Positions 35,490-47,656 of a DNA stretch of 64,000 nt are shown piece after piece; position 1 is the stretch's first letter, and each line of letters opens with the position of its first letter. The notes beneath the pieces are model-generated. The model was not told where the DNA came from. It did no database searches and was given only the letters and a program-made list of their open reading frames with translations. A program made the translations under genes and the position numbers. Origin of the DNA: Xanthoparmelia taractica (Eukaryota; Ascomycota; Lecanoromycetes; Lecanorales; Parmeliaceae); NCBI GenBank assembly GCA_033085395.1, contig JANQBS010000051.1, forward strand, positions 154,589-218,588, given 5' to 3'.

Positions 35490-37133
35490 CTCGTCCAGAT
35501 TGATGATAATAATATTGAAAAAATGGTTCTTTCTTCCTTTGCGATGTCCAGATGCAGATGTTTATATGATAGGAGCGATAACGCCCGCATGTATGCAGGA
35601 ACTGCGAACCTTATGCAGAGCGTAAGTAGTCGGAAGCAAAGAGTACATAGCGGATGGGCACAATGTGGCATATTTATGGGTTTTTACGTGTCAGCAACCC
35701 TAGATAGCACTGCCGCTAGCGATCAGCAAAGTAATGCAAGGTTTTGGCAGTGGACAGCAATCTGCCAGGTGTGAAGTGGACTTGGCCCACGATCCAAGAC
35801 CGAGAGGGCACCAGTCATGGGAACTAAATGGAAATCGAGATGCACAGTAAGCAGTCTGCAGGTCAATTACATATTTGTTAATATTGGTCAGCTCAGGTCG
35901 GGATGTTGCTGCTGCGGCACCCCGCATGCCCTGCATGCCAAGAAGCAAATGCTAATAGTGGGATCAGGCCTGCTGGGTTCGGCTGCTCTGATTACAATGC
36001 GAATCGGGTGCATGGCTGATTCTAGACGTTGAGCTTCCTTAAAAATTGCCAAGGAACTGGCTTCTCGATCTTGAACTAGCCGCCCTGGAAAGTCGCTCCA
36101 GAGTGGTTATATGGCCTAGATTGAGCACCGCAGCGTGGATATACGGTGATCGTGGACTCAGGTATCCGTCTTTGTGATCCATTTGGGTTGGAGGCCGCTC
36201 AGCTATCCTACTTCCTAAAGGACAAGGTGAGACCGTGAGACTACGCAAGGAAATTTTTACACGCTTCAAGGCGGATACAGGCGATTCGCAAGCGCTGAGC
36301 CCAGTGATTCTGATTGATGCGCCTGTATCTATTTTTGAGTAGTTCTGATTCCAGCCACTCGCAATAAGGTTGGAAGACTGGCATGGAGAAAATGGGAAGG
36401 ATTGCACGAAAGAGATTCACGATGTGCTTTCCGGGCCTGCCACGAAGCCTAAATAAGGAGCTAAGTAAATTTATCTGATCAAGTCATGTGCATCGATATC
36501 TTCTCTTAACGTTGGGGAGTCCAATGCCGGAGCAATGATTTAAGTCGAAAATTGGAGATCGGTGTGAATCTTTTGGCGTTTGGGCGAATGGTTACAGGCA
36601 GCAAGGCTGGATGACGGACCATTGGTATAAGTGATTAAGGGCGAGCACAGAGCATCCTGTCCTTCCCTGGGATTTCTATCGAAGCACGAGCAGGGGTAGT
36701 ATCGGCCTTGTCAAGATGTATTTCTTGCGGTTGGAGACTGGTGGATGCCAAGGGTGCCAAGGCGCCAATAATACTGTTTCCGCAGGTTCGAGCTAAAACC
36801 TAAATTTAGAACCCAGTCGAGTTCCCCAACGTCAGATCCCCTCAGCCTGCTCTTTTGAACATGAGAAAATCACAGCCAACATAGCAGAACGCACTCATTG
36901 TACTAATCCTAAATATGGGCACAGAGTTATCCAGCAGCGACGGAAAGAGCATCCAGAAAAGTATAGCCAGACCGTGGAGGTACCCCTCGCCGTTGATGAC
37001 AACAGCGCACTACGGCCTGTCGTCAACATTTGATTTAGGCACGATAAGTCAGTCGTAACTCGTTGCTAGGAGTTGACATCAAAAGGATATATATGACATC
37101 AGTAGACCCTGATCTGCGGTCCTCGTTTCCACC
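35490..37133. other. Intergenic, GMC upstream region
   Basis: About 1.6 kb with no recognisable gene. The part next to 35490 is A/T-rich and must contain the GMC promoter. Confidence 0.45.
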
Positions 37134-37651
37134 TCAGTTGCGCAACGATGCCCTCCATGCCAAGGTCTGAAAAATACAAAAAGAGAGCAGAGCGCTCAAT
37201 GATTGGATCATAACGAAAGCGCTGTCTTGCGAAAGGCATACAAGGAGACTGTCAATGGCACATAAGCATGGGAAAGAATGATCACAAAAACGCCCTGATC
37301 GGAGCAAATATAAAGAACGACTATACCTCATCCGCCTATACCTGAACCTTAGTTGTCCAGCCACCATTGCGCCATCGTTGGACATCGTTAGAAAGACCAT
37401 ATTCCTGCACCAGCATATCATGTTCGACGACAGCCATTGTATCTACCCAAAACATGCGTAGAGACTTGGGAGGGCTCCACCTAGCCCGTCAGTCCCGTCA
37501 GGCCCACAGCAGGATGCATGACTTCTTCAGTATGAGAGTCATTATTGCGGACACCGACGTCTTGCTCTGACATAGTCTGTGCAGCAGCAGAGGGTTCTGA
37601 GGCTAATGTGCTACGGCTTTGAGCTTGAGTATTGACTCGAAATCTCTCTAT

Positions 37652-38026
37652 TTAATTCCGTGGATCATAGCTGGGTTGTGGGGAAGGGATATCGAGCGTG
37701 AGGTTGGCCTCGAGGTCAGGGCCTGTGCCTACGGCTTCAGGAACCATGACTGGAGTGTTTGAAGCGATGTCTGCAAGGTCGATGCCATCTGCGACAACTA
37801 CCCGATATGTCAGCTGTTGGCTTTGTACAACATTTACGCACAAGTCAGGGTAGGAAAGCCCACCAGCTGCAATGGAGGCCGAGCCCGAGCCCCAGATCAG
37901 AGGTACCAGAGTATACAAGCTCTTGATCAGGTAGGCCACACCAATCATAACCGGTATGCGGCTGGTTGCAAAGACATAGACGTTGTTGTTCCACTCTGGT
38001 TGCTGGGAGATTGATAGAGCTGGCAT
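37652..38026 (-). CDS. Hypothetical small membrane protein
   Basis: 124-residue frame starting MPALSISQQPEWNNN. Residues about 20-45 (ATSRIPVMIGVAYLIKSLYTLVPLIWG) form one clear membrane helix pair or a long single helix. The rest is polar and acidic. The frame ends at TAA (37652-37654), but the same frame continues for about 50 further codons with protein-like composition (RFRVNTQAQSRSTLASEP). Beyond that, a separate frame near 37370-37450 reads FWVDTMAVVEHDMLVQEYG. So the gene may be longer and broken, or spliced in a way I cannot fix. Family not recognised; no symbol. Confidence 0.4.
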   Translation of the reverse strand: MPALSISQQPEWNNNVYVFATSRIPVMIGVAYLIKSLYTLVPLIWGSGSASIAAGGLSYPDLCVNVVQSQQLTYRVVVADGIDLADIASNTPVMVPEAVGTGPDLEANLTLDIPSPQPSYDPRN

Positions 38027-41000
38027 TTGGTTGTTGGTCCTCCAATGAAAAGGCAGTGTGGTTTATTTAGTGACAAATCTATAGAGTCTAAGGCGATCAA
38101 TCCACCGCGAGATCTTGTCGAATGTAGTGTTGTGACTTGCAATATTCGTAGTTGAGTGTGGCAGGACGATAGGCGTATCGGGAGACTGGAAAGACGCACT
38201 CGTGACTAGATACAATGCTCAATTCATGCACATGAATAATGACAATTGTCACGATTATATAGAGAACCGGAGCTTGTTAGGAGTAAGATGATTCGAGAAA
38301 TAGAAAAAAATAAGGCATGATAACATATGGATGCTGGCTTGGCCGCTGGGGGTGGCCGCTAGGCCAGAAGGGGATGAGGCAGGATAGACAGGGGTGAGGC
38401 AGGATAACAGGGGTGAGGCAGGATAACAGGGGTGAGGCAGGATAACATGTGCATGCTGGGAGGGCCCGCTAGGCCAGAAGGGGTTGGACCGCCATTGAGA
38501 TTACTTGGAGAAGCATGGCTTTTTAGCGGCCCTGAACGCTTATTCCGGATATCCCTTGTGAGACGCGCAGATCGTTATTCTTCCCTTGCTTGTGAGACGT
38601 GCAGAGGTCTTCTTTCCGCACCTTGCTTTGGTAACCCAAGGGACGCTGTAAGCTACCGGTGGCGGAGGTTAGAAGTAAAGAGCACGACGCGTCATTGCGA
38701 ATGTGTACCGAGACCCAAATCGTGCGCTGGGCCGCATGTACTAAGTACCTTTGTGTATATGTCCGTTCTTATCAGTCTCATCATTTGTTGGTCAATACTT
38801 TTTGTTACCTTCATGTCCTTTTGGTCTCATCCTACCTACTTCCCCTAAAGCTCTCTCCTTGAGATACCTTTCAATGAACGACCCGATTACGTTCTCCCCA
38901 GCCATGCGTTTCTGAACGGAACGGCGTTTACGATAGACTGTTCCTCTTTTATCTTACATCTGCGACTTTCCGCCTTGCTCTCGATATTCTTTTTGAGAAG
39001 ACCAAATCCGTACATCCTGGCTTTCCCGCTGCTGTGACGTGAGATCCATTCCTCTGGGCATTGATGTTAGTTTGTGTAAACCTTAGGAGGTTTTACCCTC
39101 AGCGCCGGCAAACCCCGTGCGCAATGTCAGAATGCGAATAGGCGTCTTCGCTACCTTACCATAACTCAACCCTACCTTAGGTAGTATCTCAAATTCGCTT
39201 AGGAAAGGGTTGAGCTAGAGCTAGGTGGCCGCAGTGGGGGGTTGCCCGCGCTGGGGCTGAACCCTTCCATCAACCTGGGATTTTGGAGGAGGTACGAGTA
39301 TAAGCGTCAGTTGCTACCTATAGCGCAGCTACAAGTCTTGCGACCACCTACTACAATGAAGTTTCTCGCATCCAGATTGTAGATAACGATCGAAACCTTC
39401 AATCCATAGCGCGATCTTGGACTCCACTATTGATTGTGACGGCTTTTATTGGAAAACTGCTTTCAAAATGCTCAAGATCGAAGTCATATTCTTAAGCAAT
39501 GTTAGCTTGTCCCATCTCAAACCCCATGAGACGGGACTTGTCGGCCAGGAAGATCAATAAGGCTGATTCAAACACAAATCCTTGATGAATATCTTTTCAT
39601 TGTTGTTCCTGCAAAGTCTTAGATGATCATCTGATATAGAAGATATATAAAGTAAAAACGGATACAATGTAAAAGTGAGAAACCTATATGTTAAACTCCG
39701 GACGCTCTTCTAACTGAGCTGCAGCATGTGTCGGACCTATGTCAAAACTAGAGAAGTCAAGACACCAATGAAGCTCCACTCCCGTCGGTTGCCGGAAAGT
39801 GGAAGTCTCAAGGGGTCGTGGATCGATCGCCGTCTGAGCAAGACGAGTACTGGGGGTCAGATAATGTCCATCAACGGGCAGCTCTGCCCGTGGGACAAGC
39901 TCGAGATCAAGGATACCCTGAGATAGACCTTTCATTTTACTGCCTTAGAGCGGGGTATACATAGACAACCTCAGCTATATACATAGAACTTTAAGGTGTT
40001 GAGTAGTCTTTACGACTAAATATCTTCAGAACGCCGACCGGAAATTAAGACCTTGTGGGAACGAGTACATAGGTACAGATTGGACTCTCGCCAATTTAAA
40101 TCTTCATACTATTTATACGAAGGATATTGATCTGATGTAGGAGCGCTTTTAGCAACCATGCTTACCGCACCGATACATCTGTCTTGAAGGACCCCCTCTC
40201 TCTGTTAAAAGCCTACGACTCTTGCCATTGACGCTTTTATCTAATTTGAAGAATAGGTGACTGCGCTGAAACGACGCAACACAACTCCCCATTAACGCAA
40301 CGTCCAATCCATTCATTCTGTAATTCAAACAGCTAGATTCGCATGTTGGAGGATGACGATCACTTCTCACTGGGGCCGTCCTTGCCTGCATTTGCGTATC
40401 CGAAAAGCTGATAACACAGTCAATATGATGGTCCTCCTCTGCGAGCCTTGACACCCAACCTGACTTGACGTGACTTGACGGACATGCTTGCAAACAGAAG
40501 CCATACGATGAGCGCAGTCATACCTCACTCACCCTGCCTTCACCTTCCCGGAGGTTCGAATCGGCATATGCACAGTCGACAGCTGACCATGGGAGATGGA
40601 ATTGCGAGATCTTCTCTTTTGACGGCGGGAAACTTGGAGAAGGAGAAGGAGAGCGGAAAAGAAAAACGGAAAAGGGGTATTTAAAAAAAAGATAACCAAG
40701 ACACATCGTAGTCGTACGAACACTTCCCTTTTCTTGTCTTGTCTTGTAAGAGAGACTAGAGCGAAGCCTGCTTCAAAAAAGCATCATTCTCACTTTATCC
40801 ATGCGCAACGCTGTGATTTCAAGTCATTGCATAACACATGGTTATTCAGCAATACGTATTCGCAAGAAGACGGAGACATGGTAAAAGCAAAAGCAGTACT
40901 TTAGTCCTTTCCTTTAGTCCATTCTTTTCCTCCCCTTTCTTTTCCGAAGTACATGCGGAGAAAATTTCCCCCCTCCCTCCCCCTTCCTCCATCTCTTCCT

Positions 41001-41110
41001 CGATTCGAATATCTCAAACCAGAATATCGAAAACGGAAGAATCTCCTCTTAAGTACCTAATTAATTGGCTAACCGACTGATTGACCACTAGTCTGAAATC
41101 TCAGGCCACA
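38027..41110. other. Gene-poor 3-kb stretch with a tandem repeat
   Basis: Apart from the repeat at 38371-38447 and some imperfect direct repeats around 38550-38640 (TTGTGAGACG(C/T)GCAGA twice), I see only short frames. An 83-codon minus-strand frame at 39684-39935 looks mildly protein-like but cannot be extended. The right end is the 3' region of the secreted-protein gene. Confidence 0.45.
38371..38447. repeat. 19-bp tandem repeat, four copies
   Basis: GGGGTGAGGCAGGATAACA occurs three times head to tail at 38391, 38410 and 38429. A diverged 20-bp copy precedes them at 38371. The block is flanked on both sides by CGCTAGGCCAGAAGGGG-type sequence (about 38357-38373 and 38468-38484), so the whole array sits between direct repeats. 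Confidence 0.85.
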
Positions 41111-41952
41111 TCACAGCACCGTCATGTTTACCCCTCCCCCTCCCCCTCCCCATTCTCCCCCTACCTCTCCTCCTCCTCCAACTCCAACTCCGACTCCGAC
41201 TTCACCAGCAGCGGCACCATTCTCAAGCCGACTATGCTCCACAGAAATCACCAATCGCTCCTGCCACCCCAGCACCGTCCAGCCGCCCATGTTCTCCGGT
41301 GCCCGAAGCGGTGTGTCTAGGCAGCTAAGTGAGGGTTTTAGCGTTAGTGTTTCGTTACCAGGAGAAAAAGAAAAAAAAAAAAAAAGAAATGCAATGTATG
41401 ACGATGATGTTATGAAGTCAGGAAGGTAGCGGGTTCAGGGCAAAACATTCCTCTTCTTTTTGGTAACGCCCTACCCACAAAAGATATAAACCCAAAAAAT
41501 TAGCGGAAAAAAAATATACGATACGAAAAGGAGCAAATAACCCACATCGTCGCCAACGTCAACGCCCTGTGCACAAGAACCGGCCAACTCGAAGCCTGCC
41601 TGCTCGACCCCTCATGCCGCAGCTCGACCCTGACCCTGCAGGTCCCGTGCGTCTTGGCAACGGGCAGCCTGAAAGGGTCATTGGGCGGGCCGTTGTGGAA
41701 GGAGCCGTCGCCGTCGAGGTCGGGTAGTTGGAAGATGGCGTGCAAGCAGTCGTAGTAGTTGGGGCAGGGGCTCCAGAACCGGCGTTTGCGGACGCAGGCA
41801 AGGTGGGAGAATAGAGAGCCGGGGTGGGTGAGGTTTGCGGGTTGTGATAGGGTTGTTGGGGGGAAAGAGATCGGTTGGGATTGGAGAGGGGATGAGGATA
41901 TGGAGAGGAGGAATGAGGGGAGGAAGAGGAGAGAGAGACTAGGCGAGGGCAT
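41111..41952 (-). CDS. Putative secreted Cys-containing protein
   Basis: Two exons (41546-41952 and 41111-41324) give 206 residues. The start MPSPSLSLLFLPSFLLSISS is a typical signal peptide. The mature part has CPNYYDCLHAIFQLP, a FHNGP loop, LPVAKTHGTCRVRVEL, then ALTLATICLDTP and MGGWTVLGW, and ends in a Gly/Val-rich low-complexity tail. The Cys/Gly spacing (DC...A...LP ... G-C-x-V-x-V ... C ... GG) is one I associate with a widespread uncharacterised family of small secreted fungal proteins. The 221-bp intron (GTGGGT...CTTAG) is several times the local norm and contains a long T run on the coding strand, yet the phase is exact and joins the ATIC segment. Function unknown. Confidence 0.6.
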
Positions 41953-43546
41953 GGTGGGATGGGACTGTCTATGCCCGATCTGTTGTTGTCCGCATTGAGA
42001 GAGATGCTGGTGATGAGGTTAGGACCACACCGACAGGGAAGAAGGGCAAGATCTTCCTCTTGAACAAAAAACCAAAGAACAGAAAATACAGGTGAATACA
42101 CGGTTTGAACTCGAGCTCCTGCCTTCCATGTTTAGTGTGCGGGAATCGCGCCAAGGTGTCTGGCCCGAACCATGTCTTTTCCGACAGCCGTCATCAGTGG
42201 CGGAAGCGCACTGCTATAATATGCCACTCTACGTGCTTGTGCGCCCGTCCCAACCGCCAAAGTAGGTAAGATCCTAGACTCGCGAGGAAAGGCGGGCGGG
42301 CGGCTGAGAGCTTTGGCGCCATGTATAAGATATTCATGTATATAGCCTGGGATAAATAAATAGGGTATGTAAGTACATCTCTGTTCTTAGAGCCAAGAAA
42401 AGCACTAGGCTAAGAGGCTGCTGCGTGAGATGACAATTGGTATAGGTAGATATTATGTGAAAAATGAGTATCAGAAATTACCGCGTGCAAGAGAGACCCC
42501 GTTGTTGACGTAGCGGCACGGGAGCCAACGTCGAAGCTTTCTCCATCCGAGCCTTCGAAACGTCGAGTATTTTTTTACACTTGAATAATTAAGACTTATT
42601 ATCAACACAGTGTTGTATACCGCAGTCAAAGAACCCACAGCCTTGTACATACGCAAGAACGACTATCACAAGTTTGTCCAATCCTAGCGTCCTTTCTTAC
42701 TCATACCTGTTGAAAAGTGGAGAATATCATAGAAGGGATGAATCTGCTTAATTGATCTATCTGGTATTCCAGCCCATATTTATGGGCACGTAGAACAAAG
42801 AGATCTATTCCGTACATTCCGAGTATTCCACATAGAACAAGGAATATACGCCTCATTCCTTCTATCAGGACGAGAACAGTAGTATAACCGAAGACGGTCA
42901 TACTGTTACTGTTCTCGTCTGGAGGTTCTTTGAGTCCTTTGTTCAACAATACCTACCTGTCCCCTACAGTACGTTAAGAGCAGGTGCCAAGATCCTACCT
43001 TATGCATGGACGGCATACAGCACGGCCCCAGAGTAGCTGCAGCCTCAACTTCCGCAAACGAAGAGCCAAGCCTGCTTTATATTTATCGAGCTATTCTTCA
43101 GCTTTGGGCCTTCAAATCATAAGGTATTCTTCAATGTAATTAAAAGTATGGTATTGAAGCACATCTAACATCAGATCCGTACATGGCCCCTGCAAAAGAT
43201 AAACGAGCACTGGGGTAAAGATAATTCTAAGCGCTTAATTCACATTAGCCATCCGAATACACATATTTGTATTCCTCTGATAGCACACTGGCTAGCTTTC
43301 CTGAGAGATGCATTTCGAATCGACAGCTAATTCTCCTTGATAGTCCATGCCCTTCCATTCTCAATCCTTGCTACTCAACCCTTGATCTTTTTACTATCTT
43401 TTACTCCCTGCACATATTGCTTCTTATCCTTGAAACTTCTTCTTGTCTTCTTTCGCGCACTGAGCTTGACATTGCTGGCTTTCAAAACGTCTTCGGTGAT
43501 CTTTGCAACATTCTGACGGTAAAATAATTAGCTGCATAGATGAAGC
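41953..43546. other. Gene-poor stretch
   Basis: No supported gene; a few short frames without motifs. Composition becomes mildly AT-rich toward 43100-43500. Confidence 0.45.
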
Positions 43547-44360
43547 TCATTCGGCTTGTTCCGGCTCCGGGGTGATTTGATCTTTGGATAGGCCGGATTT
43601 AGCTTGAGCGAACTTTTCCAGCTCTGGTCCGAAGGATGTGGTTACGTCTGGCATATCCGAATCTTCGTCGTTGGAATCTGCTAGTATGGAGTCGTTATCC
43701 GAGATGTCTTCGCTCTTGTATTCGCCTCTGTCCGTCTCCATGAATTTGTCGACAGGAGTTGCGGCCGTGGTGGACTTTGCTTCGTTCTTTTTCGCCGCAC
43801 GTCCCGCTGGCCATTATTCTGTTTTGGCAGTATCTTCGAGTCCATGCACGACCCCAAGGCAATAGCTATTCCTCGCACAAACGCCATCAAGAGGCCAGGC
43901 CCAAACTTCCATTGCCGCAGATACAGTATGTTCGGCAACGCCGTAGAGTGTCCATTTGATGGAGAAGAAATCTTGTGAGGAAAAGGCTTTGCAATCGAAG
44001 AACGTGCTTATAGCGTCTTCAAGATCGACCACCAAGTCTCGAAAACAACTTGTCGGTACTGCGTTCGTGGTCCGATATTGACAGTGCTCAAGCCACCTCG
44101 TTCGAGACGCTGGCATCATCCTCGTCTTCCATGATTTGGGCTTGAGTGATGTTGTGTTGTTGCATTGTTTTTGAAGCCATCTTGATTGCAGGTTTTGCCT
44201 CATTTTCATCCACATTGGCGTGGTCAGCATGTGCTAGGCATTTGTTGATCTTCTTTACTACTTCGCTGCGAGAATGAGGGAGGGTTGCTGATAGTGCTCC
44301 GGTTGCCAGAGATCCAACTGTAGCCTTTCGAGACGGGAGGCAATTTTGCTGTGAAGGCAT
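43547..44360 (-). pseudogene. DUF2786-domain protein with two frameshifts and a stop
   Basis: From ATG 44360 the frame begins with a Ser/Thr-rich leader and then VVKKINKCLAHADHANVDENEAKPAIKMASKTMQQHNI, the DUF2786 motif found in bacteria, phages and fungi. The frame then changes near 44098 to GLSTVNIGP and again between 44050 and 44014 to AISTFFDCKAF. It continues through WTLYGVAEHTVSAAMEVWAW and RNSYCLGVVHGL, the partner domain seen in fungal members. A TAA at 43812-43814 interrupts it; the same frame then runs on as an acidic tail to 43547. Both frame changes are single missing bases, and restoring them gives exactly 272 codons. Function of the family is unknown. Confidence 0.68.
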
Positions 44361-45820
44361 TTTCGAGTCTGATGGTGGCCTATCCTCAAGGTTGTAACGA
44401 AGAGAAACGGCAATGGCAGAAACAACTCGTAATCAATTAGTTCAGAGCTCAGTTGATGAAGTTCAGTAGGACAAAAAGCCAAAGGATCTAGACAAAAGCT
44501 TAGACAAAGGCATTAAGAGAGTAGGCAAAAAGAAGGTCCAAGGAGAAATATATGATAAGTCAAAGATAATCATCGGCGATGGTCCTACTACCTACAGGGT
44601 GCGTCGCTTGTACACAGGATTCTCCCTTCCTTTAGAAGATCCTCTCCTAAATATGCCCTCTCGAATATTGTTCCACTGCTAAATCTTCGACAGACTGGCC
44701 TTCCGAAGGAGAAAGACAATTGACTTAATGAGGGCGTCAATATTTCGGAACAGTCTGTACATATACCAATTTCATTTCTAACATTGTAATGTTTCTGACC
44801 TCTTGAGAAGGTCAAGATGCAATTCCATGACCTCGTCTGAGCTTACTGTCCCCATGATCCTAAAACAGCTTTTCTTTCGTCAGCCGTATGTCTTGGTAGT
44901 CAGTGGCCCAATTCTTGACAAGGTGCTTTTGCTATAGTAGACATGAAAGCGTTGAGCTTCCTTGACCCTACCAGACATTCTCCCATTGTGTACGTTGCCC
45001 TGAGCGCCAACCCTAGGGATCATTCAGCCACTGTCACACAACATGAAAATGTAGCTCTTCGAGTGGTGTACCTCTTCAATAGCGTGCATATCTATATTAT
45101 AGATTATAAGGCCCGGTGCTCTGGTTTCTATACCGACCATAATAATATGTCCACCACAATACGCTGCAATATAGTTCCTATCCACCTTGGTGGTTCCTCT
45201 TCTCTATTTGTATCTCAAGGCCGCTCAATACGACGATGCCATATTCTGCATCTTCCCAGATTAATCAGTATGTAATGAAATCCGACTCTATATAACGCTT
45301 GGCTGGTCACATGAATAGCTTTGTTCTCGACCACTGAAGAACTAGTCTTTTGAATACTCAGGATGTCGAAGGATTGTGTCTGTACAGTCTGTCCAAGATA
45401 GGAGAGGTCCTGTTCATGTCAAGATCCAGGTGTATCATGTCCAGCATGGCCAAATTATTCTTACCGGCATTCCCACAGTCCATGAGTGGCGCATGCCATC
45501 ATCGATTAGATATAAACGAGCCGTAGAGAATTTCGCCCAATCAACCAGCTTGAGGACCGCAGCCCGATGTCGGAAGGGTGTACATGATTGGGAAGATCTC
45601 TTGGTAATAGAGGCAGGTGATAAAGGCTAAGAGGGGGTATCACTAAGAGCGTACTTCCGCATCCATCACAAGCACGCCGCACTGGCTATGGTCAGAGCTC
45701 AGGACCTCTTTGCATCACCGTATGTACATGGACCCTATGCAGTAAAGGGCACAAGCTTCCATTACCGGAAGACACTGCGTCCGCTTCTGCTTCTTCTTCA
45801 CCGTCTTGAGCTACATTGCC
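44361..45820. other. Intergenic, nothing recognised
   Basis: Short frames only, including an 84-codon plus-strand frame at 45376-45630 with no recognisable motif. The right end is the 3' region of the DHODH gene. Confidence 0.45.
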
Positions 45821-47656
45821 CTATCCCTCCTTCCTCCTCCTCATCTCGTCTCTCATCTCATCCTTCATTCTAGCAATGGTACCCACACCCCCGTACACCA
45901 ATGCTGTATATACCTGCGCGACACTGGCGCCCGCTTCCAGCACTTCGAGCGCTTGCTTGCCGTTGGTGATGCCGCCTGTTGCGAAGATGACTTTTCGTTT
46001 TGGAGGCTCCTTTGGGGGAGTGGATTGTGTGATAGGGGGTAATTGGTTGATGTGCGTGTCCGCTGAGAAAGCGGACGTGGAGGGATTGGTGGATGGCTGG
46101 TCTGAGGAGAAAGGGTTGTTGCGTTGCGGGATTTGGATTAGAGGTTGGGACTTCGAATCGGCGTGGGCTTCTGGTGTGTCGGGTTTCAGGTTTTTGGCGT
46201 CGCGCTCGACAGTCTTTTGAATGCGAGAGGAAATATTTTCTTTGGAGTCTCCTCGAGGTTCATCGTCATTCGTTTTCTTTGAAACAGGCTGCTTTGGCTC
46301 CTGCTGCAAACCCTTGTCCAACAGTCCCCTATACTTCTTCGTAAGCGCCACCGTCTTCTCGAATAATTGTGGCCCCGAATATCCTCCCTGCTCTAGCAAC
46401 ACCGCCGCTTCCCTAGCTGGCAGATCATAATCCGCTGGCAAGAGATCATGTCTCCGCTTCGTGGTATTGCCCACGATCACTAATGGAGAGAGATCAGCAC
46501 CTGATGTTGACGTTATTATAAGTCACAACCTACCACCATCAACTCCACTCTCCCAAACTGCATCACAGATGCCGCGTACTTGCTCCTCGCTGTCTTCATC
46601 TGGAGACACCTTAACCATGACCGCTGGCCTGACTCTTTTATTGGCTTTCTCCGCAGCTTCCACGACGCCGGTCAAAACGTTCGTCAGAGGTTCAACCCTC
46701 TGCAAGCCCCTCAGACCCGGCGTATTCGGGCTACTGACATTCACAACAATAATATCCGCATACCGCGCCAACGCCTCGACACAGTAGACGTAATCCGCTT
46801 TAACCGCCTCAATATCCTCATCAGGCGTAAAACTGTTCTTAGCAATCTGTACCGCCATCAATCTGCCACTCGTCAGACTCCCACCCGGAACGCCGGCCTC
46901 GCCGTCTAGAACACTCTGCTCCGCTTGCTCGTCGATTCCGAAACCGTTATTGTAGCAATATTCGCGGACTCGCTGCCGTAGGCGCATCTGTAGATTCTCC
47001 ACGCCTTCCGAGTTGAGGCCGTAGCGATTTATGAGGGCTTTTTGAGAGGGTAGGCGGAAGACGCGGGGTTTGGGATTGCCGTCTTGAGGGTAAGGTGTCG
47101 CTCCCCCAATCTCGATTATCGAAGGGCCGAGGGCGAAGAGAGGGTCAGGGATCTCACCGTGCTTATCTATTCCAGCACTGGTGCCGATTGGATTTGACAG
47201 CGTGTGTCCGAAAACCTCAACCTCCAAATTCTGAGGCACGTTTCCCCGCTCCCTTGGATGTAACCCCCACTTATAAAGCCCCTTCAGACTCGCCGTACCG
47301 ACTTCGTGTGCTTCCTCCGCATCGTCGTAGATCCAGCGTAGAGAGGGTACGACGGCCCATTGGTGTATGCCTGCGCGGACATCGGTTATGTAGAGGTAGC
47401 CGAAGAGAAGGGCTAGGGAGATGGTGGTGCCGAGCAAGAGGTTCTTCAAGCGAATTATGAGGGATGAGGAAATTGCTGTGGGAGCAGGAGTGGTGGATGC
47501 GTGACGGATGTTGGTAGGGTGGGATAATGGCTTGCTGAAGATGGGGTATAATGAATGGTGTAGGTGGGGAATGGGGGCAAGTTGTGGGGACGGAGTAAAT
47601 CGGGGAAGGACCTGCGGGTGGCAGCGAAGGAGTTTCAGGAACGAAGGTCTAATCAT
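45821..47656 (-). CDS. pyrE: Class 2 dihydroorotate dehydrogenase, mitochondrial
   Basis: Quinone-dependent enzyme of the mitochondrial inner membrane, step four of pyrimidine synthesis. Two exons (46534-47656, 45821-46479) with a 54-bp intron give 593 residues. A basic, Ser-rich mitochondrial presequence leads to one membrane helix (LLLGTTISLALLFGYLYI, 73-90), as in class 2 enzymes. FMN and substrate motifs include NPIGTSAGIDKHGEIPD, EIGGATPYPQ, NRYGLNSEG and NVSSPNTPGLRGLQ (306-319) with the catalytic Ser. KVSPDED and VIFATGGITNGKQALEVLEAGAS supply the remaining FMN contacts. Residues about 430-535 are a polar, Pro/Ser/Lys-rich insertion absent from short class 2 enzymes but of a kind seen in filamentous fungi. 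The symbol follows Aspergillus usage; yeast-type names differ. Confidence 0.95.

Noticed and set aside
41081..41429. Plus-strand proline-rich frames
   Set aside because: Antisense to exon 2 and the intron of the secreted-protein gene; low complexity only.
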